This document shows positions 9,251 to 21,494 of a DNA stretch of 64,000 bases, in pieces. The stretch covers positions 178,428-242,427 of the forward strand of contig JTDE01000024.1 of NCBI GenBank assembly GCA_014338405.1. The letters run 5' to 3'. Under the pieces are notes generated by a model that saw only the letters and a list, made by a program, of their open reading frames with translations, was not told the DNA's origin and did no database searches. How positions within the stretch are numbered: the first letter of the stretch is position 1; each line of letters starts with the position of its first letter. This DNA is from Paragonimus skrjabini miyazakii (Eukaryota; Platyhelminthes; Trematoda; Plagiorchiida; Troglotrematidae). A program made the translations under genes and the position numbers.

Positions 9251-12200
9251 CATTCGTTACATTTACATAGAAATAATACCACACATACAAACCAATCTTA
9301 CATACAGAGAATCAGATCAGGCAAAAAAGGAAATAGCAAACTAAATCAAAACACAACACACTGACACCATCCACAACGAACGCCTCATAACGGACGTGTG
9401 AATTCGCACCCTGAATCAGAAAACTGATACGTGAGCCATCTTTGTGGTCGACAGAGGTAGCTTTACTTTAGTTGGTCGGTTTGATGTGTTCATCAAAATT
9501 GTGGACTTCATTCCAGACGATCAGGCTGCATCAACTAACTTACATGCATCTCCGACGGTTAGATATATTTGGCTAACCCTGTTTGATTCACTTCATCTCA
9601 GCAGCTAAATTAGTTGTAAATTTCAAAAATCCATTTTGTGTTCAATCAAAATTTTGTAGTAGATAAATTCGGACACCATCGTCCTTCATTTTTTCTAGAT
9701 AAGCAATCAAAAATGATCATTTTCATGCAGTCTCAACTACATCTCAAGTAAAAATGAACAAAACATATAAACAGAAGTTTACTTCACAAAGATTGAACAA
9801 AAGTGAACAGAGTTATTGAATTCGGACAGAGATTAGCTTATTTTCTTGCAAAGCACCGTTCCTTAATCCAAATAAGAATGCCTTCAAATTGGCCTCAAAA
9901 TAGGCAATTGCACAGTGTGCTTTAAGTAGCAACTACTGTTAAGATTTGTCCTAATAAAACTGTCTTGAGTAACGTGCAGTGTGAATTGTAACAACGACAA
10001 CTCGCTAGTCTTTTTTTTGACACCTCGCAACATTTTTGTCTACTCAGGTATATGTCCGCTTGCATGTCTTTCCCACTTGTAGGTGTTTAAACGCTTTTGC
10101 GTGCATAGTTGTCGAACAGCATGGGTAGGTTAACAATAGGCGTGTAGGTTTTAAGTGAATGTGTTATACTTCAACGTGTTCATCATTGCATGAATGGGAC
10201 GTTTTATCTTCCATCTTCTTACCTCGATCGTCTCCTGTTTAGTAGTTTAGACTCTTCTAAAAACTATCCATGTGTACAATTTTTCCAGTGGAATTTCTCT
10301 GGTTCGTGCTCATCATATATAAGCCACCAAAGTATTGTACAACTGTGCATGCACATACATCCAATCCGTGGGTGTTTACTACATACGTATTTCCAATTCG
10401 AAAGTAGTATTGTACAAAATGAATTTCAGAAAGCATAGAATAAAGATAACAGAATCTATCCTAGTTAATCAATTGGCCATGATTGGAATAGTGTGAGATT
10501 TTTATTTGTACAAAACTAGTATCTACACCTTCTAGAATAAAAACAAATCGATCTCACAGTAAGTCTTCCAGTTACTTTTACCAAACTAATGTTTACAGCC
10601 TTCCATCTCCGAATCAAATAGAACATTGTGAATCACAGATTTGCCAACCAAGCTGAGAAACCATTACATCAAAAGTGGGCAAGAAGTGTATTTCATTTTC
10701 ACCAATCTGTTTAACTGTTGAAGTGAGTAAAATGCATGTCATACTAATCTGTATCAAGAAGACTGTTGCTCAGATCGTCAAGCAGACATTGTTAGCTTTG
10801 GCTACTTTGCACTCAGAAAACTTGATTGATTAGCTTAGCAAGTAGGAAGTTTATCAACAAACTACTGTCAATCAGGACACATATTAGCTGTTATCATGTT
10901 AGTTAACGAACGTTCAAGGGAACTGGTCAATGTTTCCTTAACGTCTACAGAAAGGACAGCAGCGTTTCTCCCTTCTCCTACGTCGCCATAATATTGAGTA
11001 GAAGGTTGCCAATGCAGTTGGTAGAAAAGACATTTACACAAATTAACATGTCTATGCTATGAACATAGCAAAACGTCGAACTTTTTTATTGCTGTACCGA
11101 TTTTTAGCAAAACTTCGACTTCTGTACTCAAACATCCTGCTGGTTAACGTTTGTCAGCTTTGATCACCTTGCAAATACACACAATCCACGACATAGTTAA
11201 AAAGGTAATCACCTTGGTGGCTATCGTGATCTCTTGCAGCATTTAATGCACTCTACTACTGTTTACATCCTCATACAATTTTACCGTAAAAGATGATCAG
11301 TTATCAAACCTTAAAGACTGACAGCTAAATTGCCAGCTTGCGTGATCCGGTTCTGTTTGTGTGATACTGTTGAACTATGGTAAATATTCCAATCATACAT
11401 CAACTCTACTTAAGATAAGGATTGTGAATACTAGGCTTTGTGGAAAGTGCATATATAATTATCAAGATATTAGGAGTTTATGGAAAGCAAATGTGACTGC
11501 GCCACAATACAAAGTTATAGAAACAGCCAATTTTTAATTAATCCTGATAATAATGATATTTTACACACTGATGCACTAACTCAGTAAAGAGTAATGTTTT
11601 TGAAAATAACACAAGTTTAACATTTATGAGTCACTCAAAAAGGAACGTGACTAAGCACGTACAATATATGCTAATTTGGTCGTATATTATGTGAGGGCAA
11701 TGGAACATTAGTCAACACCGTTGTCTCAATATAGGGTGGCCGGAGTTCGTTTCACGGTTTTGGTATGTTTCTGCACTACTGACAAACTTCGATCGGGACA
11801 AAACTCAAGTCTGTTGCCCTTTTTCGGATTTAGACTGCTGAAGACTCCAGGAGAATGGGTAAGTAACGTCAGTTTATGTGTACCTGTCAATTACAATGCG
11901 GAGTTTATAATACGATGGATACGGACAGAACACTGTTTTTTGAGGGAACTCAACATCACTTACGCCATATAAGTGAGCTAGCTGACGTATCTTTTTGGCT
12001 AGGGTGAGTTAAAGAGTGATAAATGTGACCTGGATCTATATATTTTTACAGATAAGGGAACCTGTTATAGAGCATAACCTAACGCTCCAAAACGACTGGA
12101 TGTCACTCGTTTTCCTAATTTGCTTGACATCAATGCTTGACATCAACTGATATATGTCGCATACGGTCGAAAGTCAAAATAACCTTTATGTATTATCTTA

Positions 12201-13220
12201 ACCAAATAAATAATGACGACTTTTGCAAAGGTTGGTTGGAGTTACTGATACTAGGAATGCAGGAAATCAGTTACTTCATGAAGGCTTAAATTATTTGGCA
12301 ACCTGCAATTCATTTTCACGTCGACGAAGTTCATAGCCACCTGTGGACAACTATTGTTGCCATAGTAATCCACTGTATATCTCAAATCAGGAATGCATCC
12401 GTTTCGTTCTTCCGGTTTCTGTTTTCATTGTTTGGTTTGAATGGTTGCCACAAATGTCCAATGAAGCTTTTTTTTAGAAGAAATGTCTGTGAGGTTGATT
12501 GTCAGCAATTCACTATAGATCATCACATTAGAAATCATGTTTAAAATTTATATCAGTCCAACTCCTGACTGCGTTGTTCAGCGAAGTAAGATAATTCTGT
12601 CGAAGGATTAAGCAAGTGAGCAACTGTGAGTTATGTTCGGCTTAAAATTAAACAAATTTCCCGGTGCTCATTAGGAAACTGAGTATTACTCATTAGCGAA
12701 TGTTGCAATTATTTCATGATTAATGGGGGATATTGGCAAACTGGCCAATATACAAGTGCCGTGAGACTGAAAATCAGCGACTTCTAAACAGTGTTATGCA
12801 CCAAAAATAAGCCCTAACAACAAGGCATTATAAAACCAGCCTCATCAATACTCTAACCGGTACAGCAAGAAAGATTTGCACTCAGGATACAACCCACAGT
12901 GGACCTCAAATAATTCGTCAGGTTCTCTTGGACAGCCGGTATTCACGATTACTGATCTCCAAGTTCTTTAAAGAAAAACACCAGCAAATAGTGATGGTGG
13001 TACCAAAGTTGGAAACTGTTTACGGCCACCGTTCAAAGGGGATTAGGTCAGTATGTCGCTACAACGCCGACTGAAAGCCGCTGTATTGTGAACGTATAGT
13101 GTCACATAGGTTGTGTTAATCTACACCACAAAACAGACTCCAGTTCCCTCTCTAAAACCGTAGTTGCCTCCGTTCTCCAGATACCGTATCATGTAATTGT
13201 CAAGTCAACTGCTTTGGCAG
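9251..13220. other. Non-coding, nothing recognised; small tandem repeat inside
   Basis: About 4 kb of AT-rich sequence. Open frames at 10,190-10,438 and 11,721-11,972 show no domain, although the latter crosses a donor-like TGG/GTAAGT near 11,858. A perfect two-copy 13-base tandem sits at 12,121-12,146. Confidence 0.45.
12121..12146 (+). repeat. Perfect tandem duplication, 2 x 13 bp
   Basis: The 13-mer TGCTTGACATCAA occurs twice back to back with no mismatch. It looks like a recent small slippage duplication. Confidence 0.85.
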
Positions 13221-13391
13221 GACGGAACGACAGATGAAGTTTGGATCTCGGAAGACATTCCAGCGTGGGTGAGGAAACATGTGGCGCGGTACAATCTGGT
13301 GTCGGCAGCTGCGCCTCGTCTTCTGGACAGCCGTCATCAGGTGGATCCCACACAAGCACTCAGAGTTGTTTACGCAAACGATCAGCTCTAG
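13221..13391 (+). CDS. Candidate 3'-terminal exon, unknown protein
   Basis: A GC-richer island in AT-rich DNA. After an acceptor-like CTGCTTTGGCAG (ends 13,220) come 56 open codons to a TAG at 13,389-13,391. Around 40% of codons begin with G, a strong coding signature compared with neighbouring open frames. The peptide starts DGTTDEVWISEDIPAW and ends LRVVYANDQL. It is hydrophilic with no membrane segment. The open frame also runs a few codons upstream (SSQLLWQ), so the acceptor choice is uncertain. No AATAAA within 300 bases. Family not recognised; it could instead be a decayed transposon fragment. Confidence 0.33.
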   Translation, partial: DGTTDEVWISEDIPAWVRKHVARYNLVSAAAPRLLDSRHQVDPTQALRVVYANDQL

Positions 13392-15737
13392 TTGCTGAAA
13401 TATGATGACGTAGTTGCCGTGAGACGTTGATGTCCACCCTTACGTGTGCACAAAGATTCATTTATCATCTTAGCATTGTCATGATAACGATGTCGTTGAC
13501 TGATTAGCGAATAGCTCTGCTGTGTGCTTAGTTTCATAATTGACCCCTGTCTTTTGCCTCTAACTCTCTCGTTTTGTATTAGGTACTTCATAGCATGCAC
13601 AGACATTTGCCAAGTCATGAATCGTTCCCATTAACGTATTTTCTAATCTACTGAAATTTGTTTCGGGGGAATGTTGTTTTACGCTTTTGAGTAGAGTTTC
13701 GTTTGTGACCAGTGTCGGCTAAGTATTTATTAGTACAGCTGGCTTTTGATCTCCTGACCTCCCTAAACGGTCATTCAGGTAAAGCTCTCAGTTGTTTGTC
13801 GAATCGAACTGTCGTGCGTAATACAAATTTAGCTACATAGAAGCAGGTGAAGAGATGAAATAGACTTATCCCAGTCGTAGAATCACTTTCCTTCTCTCAC
13901 ACATACGCGTGACTGTCGTCTGTACAGTGTTATAGATTCTACGGTTGGAAACTTCCACCGCGAACCATCAGTAGAAAGCAGGGAAACAAAGACGAGTAAC
14001 TTCTTTCTGGTTATCAGTGAGATTTTGTTCCTCATAAAAGATCAGTCATAATAAATTGTTCTGAACGGTCAAGTAGCTTTAGAGAATCGGTGTTCTGATC
14101 GTACATCTGTTTGGTAGCGTTTACCTTTTGAATTCCCCTGGGTTTACTCCTGAGACTGTGGGTCAAGTTTCTCACTTATGGACGAAGCACAAAATTGTTA
14201 AACTTTTCATGACGTTCCGTTCATTTCGTCTTCCAGAAGATGGGCCGCTTTCCAGAAGCATTTAACCGTCTTGCTAAATCAATAGCCAAGAACCAAGCCA
14301 GGGTGTTCGTTTTATCTCTCAACGTTGGCAGGATACCCGATTCCTAATGGTTGCACACTGCTACAAATAAATCGCTTACATTTTAATCTACCCTTTCATC
14401 CGACCTAACCTCAACATGCCCTTGAATAAACAAACAACAGTAGTCTCTGGGTGAAACCATAGTCATCTCTCTCTTTTCCTACAAAAAATTCAATTAAATC
14501 AAGACTGCACCTTCACTGCGCAACGTAGAAATCAGTAACCCAAGGAAGTTTTCAGCTTTGTAAACCAAATTCGTGAAGTTCGAAAGTGTTCGACTCAAAT
14601 ATCATTCCTGGATCTGTAGGAGTTGTCCGGCACCCACTATCTTGACCTGAGTTCCAAAGGCATTAAGATGGGCATGCGTTAGCTGTTAAATTTGATCGTT
14701 TTGTCCTAATTACCTGTGGGTATGCCAATGAAGTAGAGCTAAGCTTTTGGCTTCAAAATGGAAACTCACTCTAATTGAGATAAAATGAGGAAATAAACTT
14801 AGGAGTTGGCCCCTAATCAATGCAGACTCGTCAAAAATTGATGTGATTCCAAAATCTATGATCAAACTTGAGTGGTTTGCAAAATATAACGATTAAAACA
14901 CCCCGAAAATGAATCAAGCTGTTTTCATCAAATCAACATGGCCACTATCCAGTTTATTCTATGTTTTAGATGTACGTTATCTGATTGAACAGCGAATGTT
15001 ATTAGTTACTTGCAACCATGCTTTTGTAAGCCATTACTGAGACAAAAATCAGTAGCCTTGATGTAATCGAAATATCAGCAAAAACTCAACCAATAAGACA
15101 TGGCTGTTGACTTGACTTAAGAAACGAACCAAAGGTTTTCCTAATTATCATAAAACATTTTTTCTAATAAGTCTAGCGAACTTGATTTCAATGAATTGAA
15201 CAATATTCTTTCGCGATCACAACTTTTGATAAGTGCCACCGAATTCGATTTCATCTGTTGATTAAAATTCGTCAACATTGCACATCCTGACTCGACTTGA
15301 AGTTGATATTTGGTGAACATTTTTATGAGCAGCTGTAGTGACCACTTCACTCTCAGCCTGGCAGTAGGCATGATTGAATTATCACGGATGAAATCTCAAC
15401 AATGTTCGGTTGTACGTGAATGTTGAATTGCCTGATCATTTTAGGACACGAAGTTTCTACCTTGCTGACTACAAGATTACATCGAACTTACTAACTGTTT
15501 TGTTTCAACGAAGTTAGCGAAAGCCATGAACGCTCTTTTATAATCGTCAACTAGCGATAGGCGTGAGTGTTTCTTTCGTTTTAGTCAGTAGTGTAGAAAA
15601 CCACCGTGATAAATAACCAATTCATCAGTTAACTTTTCGTGACCGTATGTGCACTCACAACGTAACAGAAGGTGACAATATTCTGGTACGAAAGAGAGTA
15701 GAAATAGGGCATTTCTATCTCTCAGTTAAACGTAATA
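13392..15737. other. Non-coding, nothing recognised
   Basis: No domain or repeat recognised. Minus-strand open frames at 13,388-13,618 and 15,141-15,371 look like chance. Confidence 0.45.
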
Positions 15738-15906
15738 TATTTGATGACAGCCGTCACATTCCGATGGACTTTCCAACCAGCCTCTTTCAAAAAAAGTTCT
15801 AGGCTGGAGTTAAGCCCCTGTTGGAACTCGTCGGTAGTGCACATCTTTGACGCGGCCAAGATTCTGACTACCAGTAAATACCAATTACAATCCGCCACTA
15901 ATGAGA
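15738..15906 (-). repeat. tRNA-derived SINE, diverged copy with head
   Basis: On the minus strand it reads AGTGGCGGATTG (degenerate A box), CAGAATCTTGGCCGC where the B box lies in better copies, then GATGTGCAC, CCAGCCTAG, and the body signature GGTTGGAAAGTCCATCGGAA followed by TGTGACGGCTGTCATCAA. Every block aligns in order with the copy at 62,132-62,375. The copy is old: several mismatches per 20 bases. Confidence 0.65.
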
Positions 15907-17018
15907 AAATAATTGTGTTTCAGATTAGTCTTCATCTCGCTATTTAAAAGTGCGTCAAAGGCATACTATGCTACTTTTGTAATGTTTTACCGTACAGGCA
16001 CATTGAGGCTCACATTTATTTTCTCATTCCACGTCAGTGAAAAATGAACAACCACAACACCTACTCCTCATTAGTTTGCATAATTAAAGCATTGTCCTTG
16101 CTAGTTTTCAAACATAAAACGTTTCCAATTAACCTAAGTGTGTTGTTAACTCAAATGAGGTCAGCACTGGGCTTTGTGCAGTCGAGAGTTCAACTTTCAA
16201 CTTTAGTGTAGTCACATTTCTAGCAGGTAGCAGACAATCAACCAATCAATCTTAAGTCACGCAAGAAAAATTCTATTACCATTCATGGACAAGCTCACAG
16301 TCAACTTTATTGTGAAGAACTATTATTCGCTGATGAGTGACAAAGAAACCTCATAGATGTTTGTTGATTATCACCTAAAATTGACCGCAGTTTTCGTAAT
16401 AACCCAGATAGTTAACAGCTAGTTTTCGAAGTGATAAGAATATAATACTTATCGACAATTGCGAGTCGCGTTCTAGTTGAAACTGGGTTCTCTTTCGAGA
16501 CTACTTTATGAAAGAGATGACTGAATTATCGTAGTGGTCGAACATTATAAGAAATACCGGAAGGGTAAAACTGGGTACGAGCACATAAATGTGTATCCCA
16601 GGATTGAGCAAAAAATGTAAGAATGCAATCAGAGTAAGTTGCCTTCAGATATTCACTATCCTCATGTCGATTATTGATTGTAAAAATTCCTGCTAGTTTC
16701 GTGAGTGATCAGAATCAAGAAAGTCGATGTACCATGAGCAAAAATTCCATTAGAAAGTGCAATTTAAATTAACAATCGGCCAACAGAATTGTAATCTTTT
16801 GTTAATGAACGGGAAAATAGAACCAATCGATGGCAGATTAGGAGTAGAGTATTGTGCTTACTAAATAATAAAGAGTAGAGAGAAACTGCAAACATCGAGG
16901 ATAAAAATATAGCCTTCAGACGTTGGCAAGTGCGTTGTTAGTATGAAATGACCCCGTCATCTTATTTTTGAAAATAAACCTCAAACTATCAATAAAAACC
17001 GATCGAGGAATATGTTCG
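15907..17018. other. Non-coding, nothing recognised
   Basis: AT-rich, with no open frame, repeat or RNA that I can support. Confidence 0.5.
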
Positions 17019-17375
17019 TTATTTATACAAGGATGTTATCGATAATAAACGTCCTTGTACGAGTTGTTTTTCACCAGTAAAATCGACATGCCAACAAAAT
17101 TGGCTGTATGAAGGGGCTGGTTGAGTAACTGTGACTAAATTGGCGGTTCGGAGAAACCTTTCGCCAAGACCGATGTGGAACATAGACTGAGCCTTCTTTA
17201 TGTCTAATGCTGCATCATCTACTAGGCTGACTGGGAACTTATACTCACCGTTTAGCATGCATGCTAAGTAACCTGGGAATAAATACAACACGAGGACTGT
17301 GCTTAGCAAAACACCAGAGTTGAGGATGACCGCTGACAAGGCATCCTCATTAGAACTGGCAAAACAGTCACGCAA
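17019..17375 (-). CDS. Unrecognised open frame (118 codons) with hydrophobic segment
   Basis: Seen: 118 open codons on the minus strand ending TAA, with coding-like codon positions over the second half. A hydrophobic stretch around residues 19-42 (GVLLSTVLVLYLFPGYLACM) could be a membrane span or signal anchor. The remainder (DDAALDIKKAQSMFHIGLGE, later HVDFTGEKQLVQGRL) is soluble-looking. Upstream in frame is ACTTTAG/TTCC, a modest acceptor. Inside the frame, 17,249-17,272 is bounded by TTATTCCCAG and GTGAGT, so part could be spliced instead. Not recognised. The length alone is near what chance gives a few times per 64 kb. Confidence 0.28.
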   Translation of the reverse strand: MRDCFASSNEDALSAVILNSGVLLSTVLVLYLFPGYLACMLNGEYKFPVSLVDDAALDIKKAQSMFHIGLGERFLRTANLVTVTQPAPSYSQFCWHVDFTGEKQLVQGRLLSITSLYK

Positions 17376-18097
17376 AATATTGACGGTTAGGAACTAAAGT
17401 TTAGATTGATTACAAATTTAAGACAACTTCTGTCTATTAAACTTGTCGAATGTATTGTTTCAGCTTGAAGAACATAGGCAGACAAATGTGATTTTTCTAA
17501 CAACTGTTGACAATGAAATAAACTAGATATTCAAAAGCGTCAAGGACTGTGTATGGGTAATTACAATAGATGAATCGAGTAGAATACGGTTCGCTGCTAT
17601 GAGCTTCCAGTTAAACCTTAAACAGTCAGTTACTGTACCAAACGTGTTTACAATAGGATGTAATTCAATCCTTTTTTATACAGAGATGATTGTATCCATT
17701 CAACAGTTAGCAGCTACCAGTGAGTGAAACGCTAGAGGAATAACTTTGACAGCGGTTCACGTGAAATGCCTCAAACTGTCTTTGAAACGATTACAGAATA
17801 AATAACAAGTAGGGTTGCTTTACATTGTTTTGAGTGAATAAGTTCTTCCTAGACTGATCAACTTTTGATAAACCTAGAGGAAACAGAACTTTCCTGAATA
17901 TGTGGTGAAACTATTTGTAGTCTCGTCGCAGTTATTGTTAAACGTTTCTGATGAGTAGTTTGACAGACTCCAGCGTGAATTGATCGAGAAATCCTGCTTG
18001 GACAGTCAATCGGCTGCATCATTTGCTGAATTCCATATGACACAGTTGGTTGGGTGGGTAACTAAGTCCAAATGTGAAATTTCTGAGCTTCCGGCGT
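17376..18097. other. Non-coding, nothing recognised
   Basis: No gene or repeat recognised; short open frames only. Confidence 0.45.
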
Positions 18098-18170
18098 GGC
18101 TTCGTAGCTCAGCTGGTAAAGCGCTTGCCACGTTTGGGCATGGTGTTTCAGTCGCTGATTAAACGTTTCA
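18098..18170 (+). repeat. tRNA-like half (A box only)
   Basis: GGCTTCGTAGCTCAGCTGG followed by TAAAGCGCTTGCC looks exactly like the 5' half of a tRNA, with a perfect pol III A box at 18,105-18,116. The 3' half fails: there is no B box (GTTTCAGTCGCTG where GGTTCGAATCC is expected) and no 3' strand matching the acceptor stem. Most likely a decayed tRNA pseudogene or the head of a tRNA-derived SINE unlike the family elsewhere in this window. Confidence 0.45.
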
Positions 18171-18951
18171 CTGGTGATGATACCTCTCGTCGCAGGAGAA
18201 TTAAATCAACCAAGCTCCTTAATTAATTGCTGTAATTCGTGGAAGCCTTCAAAACCTACTTACGTATTGATATATGCCAGATCCGAACGGTCTGCCTCTT
18301 ATCCGACAGACTTTGAAAAGCACTCTCACAAAGAATAGTCAAGCATGTAAACACATTTGAAGTCTTGCTGTGCGACTAATATTTCTACCCCTACTATAAA
18401 TTTTCTTGATGTTGCAGGAACCCCCGGACAATGTACCGATGCAATTCGGTGATATCAGGGACATTCAAGACAATGTGTGTATGTTTGAGCACAGCTGTCA
18501 TTGGTTCGGATGAAATTGCAAGCATTTCAACGTCAAAGCGTACATGCTCACACGGAAATGGTTGACAATCAAGCAAGTAAATCTACCCACCTACAAAACT
18601 GTCAGTTTTAGTTTCAAAGAATGTCACAAAATGAACGGCGCATTTGTCAACTAAGCGAAGTTCTCGTTGCGCACATCATGTCAGACCAGTGCGCGTAAGC
18701 GGTAGTAACTCGAACTGGCTGGTGGGCTAATCAGGCGAGTATTAGAAGTGAAATATTGTCTGAAAATATAGCCACTGAACCAAATTTTATGTTATACGGA
18801 GTTACGCGTTAAGGAGGAAGGCTGATTTTTCTTTCCAGATCCCTGGTAGCCTCACATATATTCCAACGAAGACAGGACTGGGTTAGTATTATTGATCATT
18901 GGACATCAGTCGGCAATAGTTAATCAGAAGCTACCCATTTCTGTCTGTCAG
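18171..18951. other. Non-coding; ends in a strong acceptor-like tract
   Basis: No gene recognised. The last 20 bases (CCCATTTCTGTCTGTCAG) are a strong splice-acceptor match. Confidence 0.4.
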
Positions 18952-18997
18952 TGGTTTGGCCTGATGAGTGGGTTTCACGAAGGTGATCGCGCCATAA
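18952..18997 (+). CDS. Candidate 46-nt internal exon
   Basis: Bounded by a strong acceptor (ACCCATTTCTGTCTGTCAG) and a strong donor (GTGAGTATG). Only one of the three frames is open, giving WFGLMSGFHEGDRAI plus one leftover base. Short exons with both consensus sites are common in flatworm genes. A partner exon in matching phase is not evident nearby: the 21,495 candidate needs two leftover bases, not one. So this is either part of another transcript or chance. Confidence 0.22.
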
Positions 18998-19299
18998 GTG
19001 AGTATGTTCATATGAGAACTGAAATTCCCTCTAAAAATCGAAAATGCACGGCTGAATGCCGAGCAAGAATGGTCAGAGTTCTCACATTCTGGTAGACTGT
19101 TCACTCAATCACTAGACTTGAAGTTTGTTTTTGTTAGAGTTCACCAATAACGTATATATATGTGACACTACTGGAGTTTGAATTTCAGTAGCTTTTTCAC
19201 GGGCAACCGTGTTGACCCTTATAAGTAATCTTACTTCAGTCGAAACTGGCGTATTGTGTACAAACACATGATCACGCTTGAGGATTACTGATGAGTGAA
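18998..19299. other. Non-coding
   Basis: Short stretch with a GTATATATATGTG run near 19,150 and no supportable gene. Confidence 0.4.
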
Positions 19300-19535
19300 G
19301 ATGGTTGAGGGTTTGCCTAAAGTAAGGTAACATGCCTTTTACTGAAAAATGGTCGGGGTTCAAACCCAAGCTGTGACAAGACATTTACCAACGTTAGGCT
19401 TTAACAAGAACGAAACTTGAGTACACTGCCTCTTTTTGAAATGCAAAGGGTAGTCTATCTATGGGAATGTAAGAGCTGTAATCGATCGTTAATAATGTTC
19501 AATTCATGTATCCCCCACTGCTTATCAGTAGTCAA
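19300..19535 (+). repeat. tRNA-derived SINE, full-length-like old copy
   Basis: Plus-strand copy with a tRNA-like head: an A-box-like TGGTTGAGGG at 19,302 and a textbook B box GGGGTTCAAACCC near 19,355, about 50 bases apart as in pol III promoters. The body follows: CGAAACTTGAGTACACTGCC, TCTTTTTGAAATG, then TCTATGGGAATGTAAGAGCT, ATAATGTTCAATT and CACTGCTTATCAGTA. Each block matches, in order, the copies at 62.1 and 56.3 kb. Diverged, but the best B box of the family here. Confidence 0.68.
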
Positions 19536-21494
19536 GCGTGTAATTAATGAAAGTGCAAGAAATGAATTCAGACGGTAATCAGAGTCGCTTAGTAACCCTA
19601 TTTAGAAAGGAGATAGAAAGTGTACGTTACATACGGGATTTGGTACCGGTTCAATTATAATTATCTAAAGTACTGGCTGAATACAATTAATAAGTTGGAA
19701 GTGGATACCTAAGCTCAATGTGTGCCATAACCGCTGCTTATGTGAGCCAAATCAGCAGCTGGATGCCTCATTTTTGAACTTCGGTACCAATATAGCATTG
19801 TAACAATTGCCGATAACAGAGTTTCACTTCACGTGCATTAATTGCGTTTCAACTAGAAGCGCAAATTTAGAAGGCGGTTTTTATGAATCAGTTACTTCTA
19901 AATTCAAAATATTCTGTTTAATTTCAAAATTCTCATTGGTTACAGTTATTCAGCTGTTCTCAAATGACTAACGGTGTTATCTGTTGGCTTCAGTTTAATT
20001 CCATTTCGTGAAATGACACCGCTGTCACACAATATCTACGTGATTGGTACCTTCAGCGTTGGTAACACAAACTCGCGTATGCTTTGGGATTCCACGTTCT
20101 ATCAGACGGTTATTTCCGAGTTTCAGAAAGTCTGGAAAATAATGTGTACCCACGTCAAACGCCCAGAGTGACACAAGTTCGAGACCGTTTATCTCATACT
20201 GCGCACCAGTGTGCAATTGGTCTGCTATTCATACCATTTAGGATATATAATGCTATATATATATAATGCTCTGTCTTATGTTTTGTCTATGTTGTGGTTC
20301 TGTCAGTTTGTCTTAAAATTGATGTGGTGTGCGAAATGTACCAATGCCATATTTAACCTATTTTCAAAATAATGGATCACCGAATATGAAGATTCACTTT
20401 ATATGCAGTATCGCACGGTTGACACACATTGGGTAGGTTGTCTTCCGCTCCGGTGGCATGTCCCCCATAGTGTTTACACACTATTCCAATAGTCGCTTCT
20501 GGTCTCTCGTCTTCCTGGCTTTGAGATGTGCCGTTTACTTCCCGAAGGTACGCGCTGTACTACTGACAAATGAAGCTGCCTGCTATACGACACTAGTTAC
20601 AACATATTTTAGTATAAGTTATTGAAATTCATTACAGAACCCATGCATGATACTTTGAAGAAAGGTCGGAAACGAATATTTATGAGGTCTGACACTTCGA
20701 ACTGAAAGTTGCTGGTCACTAGTGCCTCATATTTTCTTAAATACCGTAAACGGTTGTATACTGTCGTCCTGAACAGCGTGGCGTAGAACTTCGAACATTT
20801 GCACATTGAATAGAAAGAGCCACAAATAAACTAACTTCTATTTATCACTGAGCCAGGTAAACAGCAGTAAACTTTTGACAATTGGATTATACAGTCTTTG
20901 TGTCCGGTTTTCTCGACTTTACCGCTTCCGATCTGAGCTGATGTCAACCACATATTCATATCACCCAAAAATGCGATGTGGACTCATTGCGAACCATATT
21001 CATATCTTGGGTTTAGTAAATACTTACGACAATGAAATCAGCTATCTCTTAATCGTTTCTGTCTGTAGCGGTGCATGATTAGATTGTTACGAAAGATATG
21101 TCAGTTTAACTGATACATCATCTTACCTGCAATTAACTACTAATTTTCAAGGTAGTTTAGCAGGGAATTCTACGAAGTAGTTACATGTCGAGATCAGATT
21201 CCAATAACAATGCACTGATCTGAGTCGGAGATAAAACACATAACTAACTGGCAAATAAACTATCACTTTTGAAACTCGGTGGCTACCGTGCCCAAAGTAA
21301 AAGGCGCGATCAAGTTGCACAAGTACGCATATATGATTAACACTATTGGCTGCAGTGTCTGTCGTGGTCTTCCGAAGAAGGTTTTTCCAATGAACACCTA
21401 TGTTTAACTGTAAGAAACATGAGATATTGTCGACATAATTTGAGCTTCATTCATGCTCAACTTAGGTTTCACATTTCGTTGGCCTTCTGATCAG
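19536..21494. other. Non-coding; TA-rich microsatellite
   Basis: Includes a TA-rich tract at 20,242-20,270. Overlapping opposite-strand frames at 19,974-20,266 have no recognisable domain. The block at 20,420-20,580 is GC-richer than its surroundings but not identified. Confidence 0.42.
20242..20270 (+). repeat. (TA)n-rich imperfect microsatellite
   Basis: Two copies of ATATAATGCT separated by a short TA run. Confidence 0.7.
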
